This document shows positions 7,332-15,313 of a stretch of DNA of 41,369 nucleotides, one piece after another; the stretch's first letter is position 1; the number at the start of each line of letters is the position of its first letter. The stretch lies in assembly GCA_029932675.1 (NCBI GenBank), contig JAOZPP010000014.1:1-41369 (forward strand), given 5' to 3'. This DNA comes from a bacterium (GTDB lineage: Bacteria > SM23-81 > DAOVCL01). Made by a program: the position numbers and the translations under genes. The notes under the pieces were generated by a model. It made no database searches. It had not been told where the DNA came from and worked only from the letters and a program-made list of their open reading frames with translations.

Positions 7332-8081
7332 ATGCAGGAAGCAAAGCCGTGGTATGAGGAGGATTCCTTTTGGGAGGGGGTGGCTCCCATACTATTTAAC
7401 GAGAACCGTTGGTTGAACGCCTCGAAAGAGGTGGAGGCCATTTTGTCCTTGCTCGGAATAGTCCCTGGGGCGTCTATCCTGGACCTCTGCTGTGGGGTGG
7501 GGAGGCACTCCCTGGAGTTGGCCCGTCGGGGGTTTCGGGTTACAGGGGTGGATAGAACGGCAAAATACTTAGAGGAGGCCAAACAACGGGCCAGAGCTGA
7601 GGAGGTCGAGGCGGAGTTCGTTAAAGAGGACATGAGGTCCTTTTGCAGGCCAATGGCTTTTGACGCCGTCCTCAACCTATTCACTTCTTTCGGCTACTTC
7701 GAAGACCCAGAGGATGATCGCCAGGTGATTGTAAATGTATATAGGTCACTCGGCTCCGGTGGAACCTTTCTCATGGATCTGATGGGCAAGGAGGTCCTTG
7801 CTCGCATCTTCCAGGAAAGGGATTGGCAAAGGATAGATGGAACCCTTATCCTGGAGGAACGTCAACTGAGTAAGAACTGGGGATGGGTAGAGAACCGTTG
7901 GATCATGCTAAAAGGTGGGGAGAGGCTGGAGTTTAAGATCTCCCATCGTCTCTACTCAGCGACCGAACTGAGCCGGTTGCTCGCCGAATGCGGCTTTCAA
8001 AAGGTGGATGTATATGGTGATCTCTGGGGTGCCCCCTACGACCATAGGGCGAAGAGGCTTGTAGTGGTGGCCCTCAAATGA
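7332..8081 (+). CDS. Class I SAM-dependent methyltransferase
   Basis: A 249-residue Rossmann-fold methyltransferase. Motif I is ILDLCCGVGRHSLELA (~48-63), followed by GVDRT (motif II) and a DMRSF stretch, with FDAVLNLFTSFGYF as motif IV. The N-terminal KPWYEEDSFWEGVAPILFNE is typical of small-molecule-type methyltransferases of this group; the substrate cannot be told. I chose ATG 7332, preceded by GGGGGG at about 7317-7322, because the family usually begins with this WYE-x-D-x-FW segment. An upstream GTG at 7260 behind AGGAGG (7251-7256) would add 24 charged residues without family support, and its spacing is very short. The gene is probably not part of the restriction unit, since a 200-bp gap and a change in base composition separate them. 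Confidence 0.85.
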   Translation: MQEAKPWYEEDSFWEGVAPILFNENRWLNASKEVEAILSLLGIVPGASILDLCCGVGRHSLELARRGFRVTGVDRTAKYLEEAKQRARAEEVEAEFVKEDMRSFCRPMAFDAVLNLFTSFGYFEDPEDDRQVIVNVYRSLGSGGTFLMDLMGKEVLARIFQERDWQRIDGTLILEERQLSKNWGWVENRWIMLKGGERLEFKISHRLYSATELSRLLAECGFQKVDVYGDLWGAPYDHRAKRLVVVALK

Positions 8082-8131
8082 GCTCCTGGGCAGGCTCCTG
8101 TAAATGTCAGTGATTTCGCTTAGGCTAAAGG

Positions 8132-8572
8132 ATGAAAGTCACCATCCGTGAAGCAAATTCTCCAGCCGATATAGACTTTATCGCCAGACACTTTGAAGAG
8201 ACAATCGCCTTGTGGGAAAATTACGAGGTTACCGAGGAATCTATTGCTGAGAGAAGGAAATCGGTTGGTGAATGGATTAAACAGTCCCATACCCATCTTA
8301 CCGTTGCTTTGGCCCCAGATGGGCAGGTTATAGGCTTCAATTTGGATATCTGAGGGGTATGGGGTTTGGTAGGATCTGTATTTTGTTCGTTTTACCTGAA
8401 TTTCGCCGGAAGGGAGTTGCCCATCAACTGAAATTGGAAGGGGAGGAGTGGTTGAAAGGGGATCAAAAAGGTCCTCACTGAGATAGACGCCAGGAATAAA
8501 AGGATGCTTAAGATTAGCCAAGAAGCAGGATTCAAAATCAAGGGGTATACAAAAGAGGCTATGATTAAGTGA
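8132..8572 (+). pseudogene. GNAT-family N-acetyltransferase, broken by two frameshifts
   Basis: Three consecutive frames together spell one acetyltransferase. Frame 1 (8132-8350) gives the N-terminus through VIGFNLD. The frame then shifts near 8347-8350, and the next frame reads LRGMGFGRICILFVLPEFRR followed by KGVAHQL, the acetyl-CoA binding motif region. A second shift near 8466-8472 leads to LTEIDARNKRMLKISQEAGF, the normal GNAT C-terminal segment, ending at TGA 8570-8572. One missing base at the first site would restore D-Y-L. The whole fold is recognisable, so the damage is recent or is a sequencing error. If intact, it would acetylate an unknown amine. Confidence 0.8.
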
Positions 8573-8706
8573 CAGAGGGGGTAGTCGACGATAGGGCTAG
8601 CCAGCTTTTCTGTTTCTGAGAAGAGGCAAGCTAATATTTTCATCTGCTATGAGCAAGGAGGTTTCTGGACCATCTATCAAAGGCCATTTAGTTAATGGGA
8701 GGTAAA

Positions 8707-9678
8707 ATGGAAGGTCTCACTTTTTCCATAAAAAAACAGCCACCCACAGAGGTTGAAGGAAGGTATGATCTGGTTATCTTGGGAGCCGGACCGGCTGGGC
8801 TCACCGCGGCCATCTATGCGGCCAGGGCTAAGCTCAAAACCCTGGTAGTAGAAAAGGAGGTGATAGGGGGGGAGATAGCCTCCACCGATGTAGTGGAAAA
8901 CTACCCTGGCTTTCCAGAAGGGGTAAATGGAGCAGCCCTTGCTCAAAGGATGGAGGAACAGGTGAGGAGGTTTGGCGCCCAGATATTTCAGGGAGCCGTG
9001 GACAGGGTTGAGCTGAAGGGGGAACCGAAGAGGGTGGAACTTGATGGGAAACCCGTAGAGGCAGAGGCATTGATCGTAGCCACAGGGACTTCGCCCAAAC
9101 TGTTGGGTGTCCCTGGGGAGAAGGAGTTTAAGGGAAGGGGCGTCTCCTATTGCGCTACCTGCGATGGACCCATCTTTTCTGGCAAGGATATTGCAGTTGT
9201 TGGCTGCGGGAACTCAGGTATTCAGGAGGGATTATTTATCCTCAAGTTCGTGAAATCCATCTCCTTTGTCGAGTTTCTGCCCACCATTCAGGCGGAGAAG
9301 ATCCTGCAGGATCGAATAAAGGGGTTTAAGAATGTGAAGTTTTACCTCAACCATCAGGTGCTCTCCATAAATGGAGATAAGACCGTGGAAAGCATCACGG
9401 TGAAGGATAGGGAGAGCGGCCAGACCAAGGAGATACCAGTAAGTGGTGTCTTCATCTATGTGGGATTGATTCCCAACACAGACTTCTTGAAAGGACAGCT
9501 AAGGCTCAATAGTTGGGGGTATGTCATAGCCGATGATAAGCTGCAGACCTCGGAATCAGGGGTCTTCGTAGCCGGTGATGTGCGGGAAAAGGAGATAAGA
9601 CAGGTGGCCACAGCGATCGGAGACGGAGCGGTGGCCGCAGTCTCCGCAGAGCGGTATATCCAGAAACTGAGGGGGTAA
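8707..9678 (+). CDS. trxB: Thioredoxin-reductase-like FAD oxidoreductase
   Basis: A 323-residue flavoprotein. The FAD site is GAGPAG (26-31), the redox-active disulfide CATC is at 149-152, a second Rossmann motif GCGNSG follows at ~167, and the closing FAD motif is VFVAGDVREKEIRQVATAIG. Length and order match low-Mr thioredoxin reductases. The NADPH-binding HRRxxxR stretch is absent; the equivalent region reads FVEFLPTIQAEKILQDR. The electron donor may therefore be NADH, ferredoxin or something else. The start is ATG 8707 behind GGGAGG (8697-8702); ATG 8695 in the same frame has no site. No thioredoxin gene is adjacent. The next gene is a MazG-like protein 58 bp downstream. Confidence 0.88.
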   Translation: MEGLTFSIKKQPPTEVEGRYDLVILGAGPAGLTAAIYAARAKLKTLVVEKEVIGGEIASTDVVENYPGFPEGVNGAALAQRMEEQVRRFGAQIFQGAVDRVELKGEPKRVELDGKPVEAEALIVATGTSPKLLGVPGEKEFKGRGVSYCATCDGPIFSGKDIAVVGCGNSGIQEGLFILKFVKSISFVEFLPTIQAEKILQDRIKGFKNVKFYLNHQVLSINGDKTVESITVKDRESGQTKEIPVSGVFIYVGLIPNTDFLKGQLRLNSWGYVIADDKLQTSESGVFVAGDVREKEIRQVATAIGDGAVAAVSAERYIQKLRG

Positions 9679-9736
9679 CATTCTGCTGTGCAGGCCATTT
9701 ATCGAGTAGGTTTGGTCCATTTGTGAAGGGGGATCT

Positions 9737-10036
9737 TTGGGTGAATTGAACGGTTTGGCTCAGGAGATTGCCCAGTGGAGAGAGGGGAAGGGGTTTGTTA
9801 CCAACTGGGAGGGGATGTTAGCCAAGCTTATGCTGGTTGTCACTGAGGTTTCCGAAGCCGCTGAGGCGGTGAGGGAGGATGATCGGGAGAAATTTGCTGA
9901 GGAGATAGCCGATACATTCATCAGGCTCTTGGATATCTGTGGGAGTATGGGTATCGACATAGAGGCGGAGATAGAGAGGAAGATGGAGGTCAATAGGGGC
10001 AGGCCTTATAGGCATGGGAAGAAAAGCCAATGGTAG
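9737..10036 (+). CDS. MazG-like nucleotide pyrophosphohydrolase
   Basis: A 99-residue all-helical protein with the MazG metal-binding pattern: TEVSEAAEAVREDD, then FAEEIADTFIRLLDICGSMG, giving the E-x2-E and E-x3-D acidic cluster. Family members hydrolyse non-canonical or excess NTPs to NMP and pyrophosphate. The single-domain short form is typical of housecleaning enzymes. The start is TTG 9737, with AAGGGGGA at 9726-9733 in front. The ATG further in would lose the first helix. The next gene starts about 37 bp downstream in another frame, so co-transcription is likely. Confidence 0.8.
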   Translation: MGELNGLAQEIAQWREGKGFVTNWEGMLAKLMLVVTEVSEAAEAVREDDREKFAEEIADTFIRLLDICGSMGIDIEAEIERKMEVNRGRPYRHGKKSQW

Positions 10037-10073
10037 AGGGGTTATTGTGGAGAGTGGGTCAAGAGGAGGGGAG

Positions 10074-11210
10074 TTGAGGATAGCGGTTTTGGGGGCGGGG
10101 AAGATGGGGCGAGGTGCAGCGTTTGACTTGGTAAACTCCTCCCCCGTAGAGGAGGTTTTGCTCGCCGATAGGGACCAAGCGAGGGCAGAAGGCCTTGCTC
10201 GCTGGTTAAAGAGCCCCAAGGTAAAGCCGCTGGGAGTGGATGCTCAGGAACCGGAGGAGATGATTAAGCTCTTGGAAGGCTGTGATGCGGCCATATCTTG
10301 CCTGCCCTATAGGTGCAACTTAGAGGTGGTTAAGTGCGCAATTAGGGCATAGACTAATCTCTGCGATTTAGGGGGAAATATAGAGGTGGTAAAGGAGGAG
10401 CTGGCCCTCTGCGAAGAGGCCAGGAGGGCAGAAGTGACCGTAATCCCTGACTGTGGCTTGGCCCCAGGGATGGTGAGCATCTTAGTGGCCTTGGGGATGA
10501 GGAGATTGAGCGATGTTTCCGAGGTACATATCAGGGTTGGAGGGCTTCCCCAGAACCCACGGCCTCCCTTAAATTATATGCTCAGCTTTTCAGTCTCTGG
10601 CCTAATAAACGAGTATATAGAACCCTGCCTCATCCTCAGGGATGGCCGGCTTACCACAGTTGCGCCCCTTACGGAGGTGGAGGAGATAAGGTTCCCCCCT
10701 CCTTGGGGGAGGCTGGAGGCTTTCCATACATCAGGAGGGGCATCCACCCTTCCCTTTACCTACCAGGGGAGGGTGAAGGAACTTGACTACAAAACCATAA
10801 GATATCCTGGTCATTGCCAGGTAGTCAAGGCAATGATTGAGCTGGGGTTGGGGAGTACCCAACCAGTCGTTGTTGATGGCCAAGAGGTTATCCCCCGTGC
10901 CCTCTTTGAGCACCTACTCCTTTCCCACCTTCCCACCACCGGGCCAGATGTTGTGCTTCTCCGGGTGAGCCTCTCCGGAGGGGGGAAGAGACTTACTTAC
11001 CAGATGGTTGACTCATATGACCCTGGGACAGGGCTTTCGGCTATGATGCGCACCACTGCTTTTCCCGCATCGATAATCGCCCAGATGCTTGGCTCCGCAC
11101 GAATAGGCGAGAAGGGGGTGCTCCCCCAAGAACTTTCCGTCCCCCCAGGGGATTTCTGCCAGGAACTGGAAAAGAGGGGGATAAGGGTGGAGGAGAGATG
11201 GGATAGCTGA
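10074..11210 (+). pseudogene. Saccharopine dehydrogenase-family gene interrupted by one in-frame TAG
   Basis: The first part encodes the Rossmann start LRIAVLGAGKMGRGAAFDLV and continues to EVVKCAIRA, then TAG at 10350-10352. In the same frame the next codons give TNLCDLGGNIEVVKEEL and continue to 11210 as a normal family C-terminus (PDCGLAPGM, then LDYKTIRYPGHC). The two parts add up to one standard-length protein of ~378 residues with one internal stop where relatives usually have Gly or another small residue. The family includes lysine 6-dehydrogenase and saccharopine reductases; substrate unknown. The start TTG 10074 follows AGGAGG (10064-10069); GTG 10047 is an alternative. The stop could be a mutation, a sequencing error or read-through. 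Confidence 0.82.
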
Positions 11211-11376
11211 CCTCACCCTTTCAGCCAGCCTGAGCATTTCCTGATTTGGACCTCCAGGAGATCTGTGAAGCACTCCTATGAGGCAGCTCAGGAAAAGAAC
11301 TCCCCTGAGTGAAGGGATCGGGAAATTCATAGTGGAGGAGGTATTCCACAGAGGATTAAGCAGATAGGAGGAGGCC

Positions 11377-12063
11377 ATGAGAGCGACTATAACCTTCAAT
11401 AATGTTCCCTTTGACAGGAGACTTCAGCCCGAATGGGGATTTTCTGTCTACATCGAGGGGTTCCCCCAGAAGATACTCTTCGACACCGGGGCAGATGGGG
11501 AGATACTCCTCTCCAATATGCGGTTATTAGGGATAGATCCCAAATCCATCGGCCTACTCTTCTTCTCCCACTCCCACTGGGATCACACCGGAGGGGCAGA
11601 GGCTTTTTTGAAGGAGAATCCAGACGTATCCATATATGTGTTGTCATCTTTTGCCTCTATGTTCCGGGATTACAGAGAAGTTATTTCCGACGAGCCTCAA
11701 AGGCTGCTGGGGGGAGTGCTCTCCACTGGCAAGATGGGCATAACCATTGAGGAACAATCTCTTCTGGTGAACACAGCCAAAGGTTGGGTTATCTTTACGG
11801 GATGTTCCCACCCTAATGTGGCTAGTATCGTGGAGAGGGCCAAGGAGGTGACCAAGGGGAGGATCCATCTGGTGATGGGGGGATTTCACTTGCCAGGCTA
11901 TGAAGAACCGGTTATCAAGGGGATAATCAGAAGGTTTAGGCAGGCTGGGGTGGAGAAGGTGGCCCCCTCCCATTGCACCGGTGAACCAGCCTTCAGGCTC
12001 TTTAAGGAGGAGTATGGGGAGGATTATCTGGAGACAGGGGTGGGGAGCGTTATCGAGATATGA
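11377..12063 (+). CDS. Metallo-beta-lactamase-fold hydrolase, cytoplasmic paralogue
   Basis: A 228-residue protein with HSHWDHTGG (the HxHxDH metal site), FDTGADGEILLSNM near the start, TGCSHPN for the third metal ligand and GGFHL and PSHCTG at the end. This set and order match the branch annotated as dihydropterin-ribofuranosyl-aminobenzene phosphate synthase-like MBL proteins, whose true substrates are mostly unknown. No signal peptide is seen. The start is ATG 11377 behind a strong GGAGGAGG-type site. A paralogue at 13212-13967 shares nearly every motif, and the two bracket a DUF123 and a NUDIX gene, suggesting a duplication within one operon. Confidence 0.87.
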   Translation: MRATITFNNVPFDRRLQPEWGFSVYIEGFPQKILFDTGADGEILLSNMRLLGIDPKSIGLLFFSHSHWDHTGGAEAFLKENPDVSIYVLSSFASMFRDYREVISDEPQRLLGGVLSTGKMGITIEEQSLLVNTAKGWVIFTGCSHPNVASIVERAKEVTKGRIHLVMGGFHLPGYEEPVIKGIIRRFRQAGVEKVAPSHCTGEPAFRLFKEEYGEDYLETGVGSVIEI

Positions 12064-12274
12064 AACAGTTCCTCGTAGGGTTAAACCCTCTTCAACCCTG
12101 GGAATTTGCGTTTAGATTACGCACCCCCTATTCGTTTAGCTGGGGGGTGGAGGAGGTGGGATATCTCGCACAGGGGCAAAGCTCTGCCCCCACAAAATGA
12201 AACATCAGAGATCAAGCTGCCATAGAGTTTCCTGCCAAAAGGAAAGGGTTCCTTTACCCAATTCTGGTTTTGAA

Positions 12275-12661
12275 ATGGACACAACTTACCTCTTGGAGAT
12301 AGAGTTAGAAAGGGAGCGAGATATTCGCATAGGGAAGTTAGGGGAATTCCATTTCCCCTCAGGTTTGTATCTCTATGTGGGTTCGGCGAAGAAAAATTTA
12401 AGGCAAAGAATTGAAAGGCACTTAAGAAAGGAGAAAAAGAGGTTCTGGCATATAGACTATCTCCTCGCCTATGGAACCATAAGGGGTGTCTGGACTGGAG
12501 AAGCCAAGGAGGAAGATGTGGCCGATCGCTTGGAGAAAAGCTTAGCCACACCTATTCTGGGGTTTGGTTCATCCGATACCCGGAGAAACAGGACGCACCT
12601 CTTTAGGGGGGATATTAATGGGAACCTCCTATCATCACTTGGATTTAAGAGGTGGAGATGA
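12275..12661 (+). CDS. DUF123 / GIY-YIG-like protein
   Basis: A 128-residue protein with the DUF123 pattern: TYLLEIELERERDIRIGKLG, FPSGLYLYVGSA (GIY-YIG-like strand), LRQRIERHLR, FWHIDYLL and GFGSSD near the end. DUF123 domains occur alone or fused to endonuclease III in archaea and thermophilic bacteria and are thought to be nuclease-like. The usual Cys pair after GFGSSD is replaced here by TRRNRT, then HLF. The start is ATG 12275, where family similarity begins; ATG 12197 adds 26 low-complexity residues. Neither has a good ribosome site. The stop overlaps the next start as ATGA (12658-12661). Confidence 0.8.
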   Translation: MDTTYLLEIELERERDIRIGKLGEFHFPSGLYLYVGSAKKNLRQRIERHLRKEKKRFWHIDYLLAYGTIRGVWTGEAKEEDVADRLEKSLATPILGFGSSDTRRNRTHLFRGDINGNLLSSLGFKRWR

Positions 12662-13143
12662 AGGACTATAGGTTTTGCCCCCACTGTGGGGTTTCCCTCC
12701 AAACCAGTCAAATTGAGGGAAGAAGAAGAGGACATTGCCCCCAATGTGGATATATCGCCTACAAAAACCCCCTTCCCTCTGTGGGGGCCATTGGGGTAAG
12801 GGATGGGAAGATCCTCCTGGTGAAGAGGGGGAGGGAACCAGGCAAAGGGAAGTGGGCACCCCCATCTGGCTTTATGGAAGGGGGCGAGACCCCGGAAGAG
12901 GCTTGCCTCCGGGAGTTGAAGGAGGAGACGGGAATGGAAGGGGTGATTAAGGAACTCATCGGTGTCTATTTAGAGGAATCGAGGGTCTATGGTGAGGTTC
13001 TCGTGGTTGTCTACCTGGTGGAGATAACCGGAGGGGTATTGAAACCCGGTGATGATGCAGATGAGGCGAGGTTTTTCCCTAAGGGGGAATTACCAGACCT
13101 CCATTTCAGTTGCTTCCGGAAGGCGATAGAAAAGGCCTTTTGA
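12658..13143 (+). CDS. NUDIX hydrolase with N-terminal zinc ribbon
   Basis: A 161-residue protein. The N-terminal zinc ribbon is FCPHCG and HCPQCGY (two CxxC pairs), and the NUDIX box GFMEGGETPEEACLRELKEE is complete through TG. This architecture is that of NADH-pyrophosphatase-like and ADP-ribose-type NUDIX enzymes that cleave nucleoside diphosphates linked to another group; the substrate is not defined by sequence. The start is ATG 12658 (ATGA overlap with DUF123) preceded by AAGAGGTGG; GTG 12652 is less likely. It shares an operon with the DUF123 gene and lies between the two MBL paralogues. Confidence 0.88.
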   Translation: MKDYRFCPHCGVSLQTSQIEGRRRGHCPQCGYIAYKNPLPSVGAIGVRDGKILLVKRGREPGKGKWAPPSGFMEGGETPEEACLRELKEETGMEGVIKELIGVYLEESRVYGEVLVVVYLVEITGGVLKPGDDADEARFFPKGELPDLHFSCFRKAIEKAF

Positions 13144-13211
13144 AGAATGGGGGCAGGCGAAAGCAGGCTTTCCCTCAATCCATTTTTTAACCTCATTGGA
13201 AAGGAGCAAAG

Positions 13212-13967
13212 ATGTTTTTTCTCTACCTATTTGTAGCTATTGCCCTGAGCTCACCTCCCTCCTTTACCATCCTCTATAACAATGTCCCCTGGGATGAGAG
13301 GCTGGAAACATCCTGGGGGTTCTCCTGTTTGGTGGAGGATGGGGGGAAAAGGATACTCTTTGATACGGGCGGAGATGGGGATATACTCCTCTCCAATATG
13401 AAGATCTTAAAGGTCAACCCGAAGAATGTTGATGCTGTGGTCATCTCCCACATCCATGCCGATCACCTTGGGGGGCTCTGGAGGTTTCTCGAGGTAAATA
13501 AAAAAGTAACCGTTTACCTTCCCTCATCGTTCCCAGGGAGGATAAAGAAGAGGGTGGAGAAGATGGGGGCCGAAGAGGTTGATGTCCAGGGGCCTATGGA
13601 GATATTTCCTAATATCTATACCACAGGGGAGCTGGGGAAAGGGATGAAGGAACAATCCTTAATGGTGAAGACGGACGAGGGGATTGTCCTGGTTACGGGT
13701 TGTGCCCACCCAGGGATTGTGCACATCGCCAGATTTGCTCGGGAATTTCTACAAGAAGAGATATATTTGACTATTGGCGGTTTCCATCTTATAGGAATGG
13801 ATGAAAAGGATGTGGAAAAGATAATAAAGGGGTTGAGAACCCTCGGTGTAAAGAAGGTAGCTCCCTCCCACTGCACAGGCGGTAAGCCTATAGAGATGTT
13901 CAGAAAGGCCTGGGGGAAGGATTTTTATGATATGGGATGTGGGAGGAAGATAAAATTAATGAGGTGA
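13212..13967 (+). CDS. Metallo-beta-lactamase-fold hydrolase, paralogue with hydrophobic N-terminus
   Basis: A 251-residue paralogue of the protein at 11377. Shared landmarks are NNVPWDERLETSWGFSCLVE, FDTGGDGDILLSNM, HIHADHLGG (HxHxDH), TGCAHPG, GGFHL and PSHCTGG. Unlike its paralogue it starts with FFLYLFVAIALSSPPS, a short hydrophobic stretch that could be a signal peptide or anchor, suggesting export or membrane attachment of one copy. The start ATG 13212 has AAGGAG (13201-13206) at good spacing. It ends 5 bases before the radical SAM gene, so they are co-transcribed. Confidence 0.87.
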   Translation: MFFLYLFVAIALSSPPSFTILYNNVPWDERLETSWGFSCLVEDGGKRILFDTGGDGDILLSNMKILKVNPKNVDAVVISHIHADHLGGLWRFLEVNKKVTVYLPSSFPGRIKKRVEKMGAEEVDVQGPMEIFPNIYTTGELGKGMKEQSLMVKTDEGIVLVTGCAHPGIVHIARFAREFLQEEIYLTIGGFHLIGMDEKDVEKIIKGLRTLGVKKVAPSHCTGGKPIEMFRKAWGKDFYDMGCGRKIKLMR

Positions 13968-13972
13968 AGCAG

Positions 13973-15313
13973 ATGAGGAGAATAAGGATTGCCTTGGGCT
14001 CAGAGGATGGGATAAACATCTGCCCTACTCATTTAGGTATGGCAGATAGGTTCTATATCTACGAACTCTGGGAGAATGGGGATTACAAGCTCGTAGAGTG
14101 GAGGTTGAACAGCTCTCCCCAAGAGAAGAGGCATGCCGATCCTGAGAAGAGGAGGGCAATTACAGAGATACTCAAGGATTGTGAGATCTTTGTGGGCAGG
14201 AAGTTGAGTCCAAATTTCATCAAACTGCGGGACAATACCCAGTTCCAGCCTGTGTTGACGGAGATAGAGACGATCTCAGATCTTATGGATGAACTACGGA
14301 ACTTCTTCCCCCGGCTCTTTGACTTGGTGGAGAGGAGAAGGAGAGGGGCCAGGCCAAAGGAGATACCCCAGGTAAGCAAGCCATTGACCCTTAGCCATAT
14401 CTATGGGCCTGTCCCCTCAAGGAGGCTGGGCTTCTCCTTAGGGGTTGACCTTGTTCCTTACAAGACCTGTAGCTTCGACTGCATCTACTGTCAACTGGGA
14501 GGGACTACTGAAAGGACGGTAGAGAGGAGGGAGTGGGTCCCGCAAGGGGAGGTCCTCTCCCAGATAAGGGAAGCCTTAGCCACCAGGGGGAGGATAGACT
14601 ACATCACCTTCTCCGGTTCAGGTGAACCCACCCTCCATTCAGGCCTCGGTTGGCTTATTAGGGAGATTAAAAAGGTCACCGATATCCCAGTGGCCGTGCT
14701 CACCAATGGGTCCCTTCTTTTCAGGGAAGACCTGAGGGAGGAACTCTTGGCCGCAGACTTGGTAGTTCCCTCCTTAGATGCGGGAACCCAGAAAACACTG
14801 GAGAGGGTAAATAGGCCTCACCCCTCTTTAAATCTAAAAGGAATAATCCAGGGGCTTTTGCAGTTTAGGAGGGAGTTTAAGGGCAGATTATGGTTAGAGG
14901 TAATGCTGGTTGAGGGGATAAATGACACAGAGGAAGAGGTTGGGGAAATGGTTAAGATAGTGGGGAAGCTAAAGCCAGATAAGGTTCACCTGAACACAGT
15001 AGTCAGACCGCCCAGCGAGGGTTATGCCCATCCTCTCTCCGCGCCCGCTCTGCAGAGGATAAAGGCATCCTTTGGCCCAGGATGTGAGATCATAGCCGGA
15101 TTTAAAGGGGAGAGGGAGGAGCCCTACCTGCAAGATATGGAGGGTGGTATCTTAGAGTTGGTTCGTAGAAGGCCTGTTACCCTCTCCGATATAGCCCATT
15201 CCCTAGGCCTCCATGAAAATGAGGTGATAAAATGCCTGCAAGTTTTGGAGGAGAGAGGGATGGTCAAAACCCACTGGTTTGAAGGAGAGCGATACTATAA
15301 GCCTGGAGTATGA
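13973..15313 (+). CDS. NifX-like domain / radical SAM / winged-helix fusion protein
   Basis: A 446-residue protein in three parts. Residues ~1-115 resemble the dinitrogenase iron-molybdenum cofactor (NifX/NafY/NifB C-terminal) fold: IRIALGSEDGINICPTHLG, FYIYELWENG, EILKDCEIFVGRK. Residues ~130-375 form a radical SAM domain with the cluster motif CSFDCIYC (Cys 166, 170, 173), GPVPSRRLGFSLG before it and FSGSGEPTLH after it. The last ~60 residues look like a winged helix (VTLSDIAHSLGLHENEVIK). The order is the reverse of NifB, where radical SAM comes first. No nitrogenase genes are present, so a role in nitrogenase cofactor synthesis is unlikely; the reaction is unknown. The start ATG 13973 follows GAGGTG. 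The stop overlaps yggS by ATGA. Confidence 0.85.
   Translation: MRRIRIALGSEDGINICPTHLGMADRFYIYELWENGDYKLVEWRLNSSPQEKRHADPEKRRAITEILKDCEIFVGRKLSPNFIKLRDNTQFQPVLTEIETISDLMDELRNFFPRLFDLVERRRRGARPKEIPQVSKPLTLSHIYGPVPSRRLGFSLGVDLVPYKTCSFDCIYCQLGGTTERTVERREWVPQGEVLSQIREALATRGRIDYITFSGSGEPTLHSGLGWLIREIKKVTDIPVAVLTNGSLLFREDLREELLAADLVVPSLDAGTQKTLERVNRPHPSLNLKGIIQGLLQFRREFKGRLWLEVMLVEGINDTEEEVGEMVKIVGKLKPDKVHLNTVVRPPSEGYAHPLSAPALQRIKASFGPGCEIIAGFKGEREEPYLQDMEGGILELVRRRPVTLSDIAHSLGLHENEVIKCLQVLEERGMVKTHWFEGERYYKPGV

Noticed and set aside
8120-8521. 133-codon open frame on the - strand
   Set aside because: It is antisense to the GNAT pseudogene, whose three frames give a clear family match on the + strand.
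11278-11367. 29-codon + frame before the first MBL gene
   Set aside because: Too short, no good ribosome site, no recognisable homology; kept only as a possible leader peptide.
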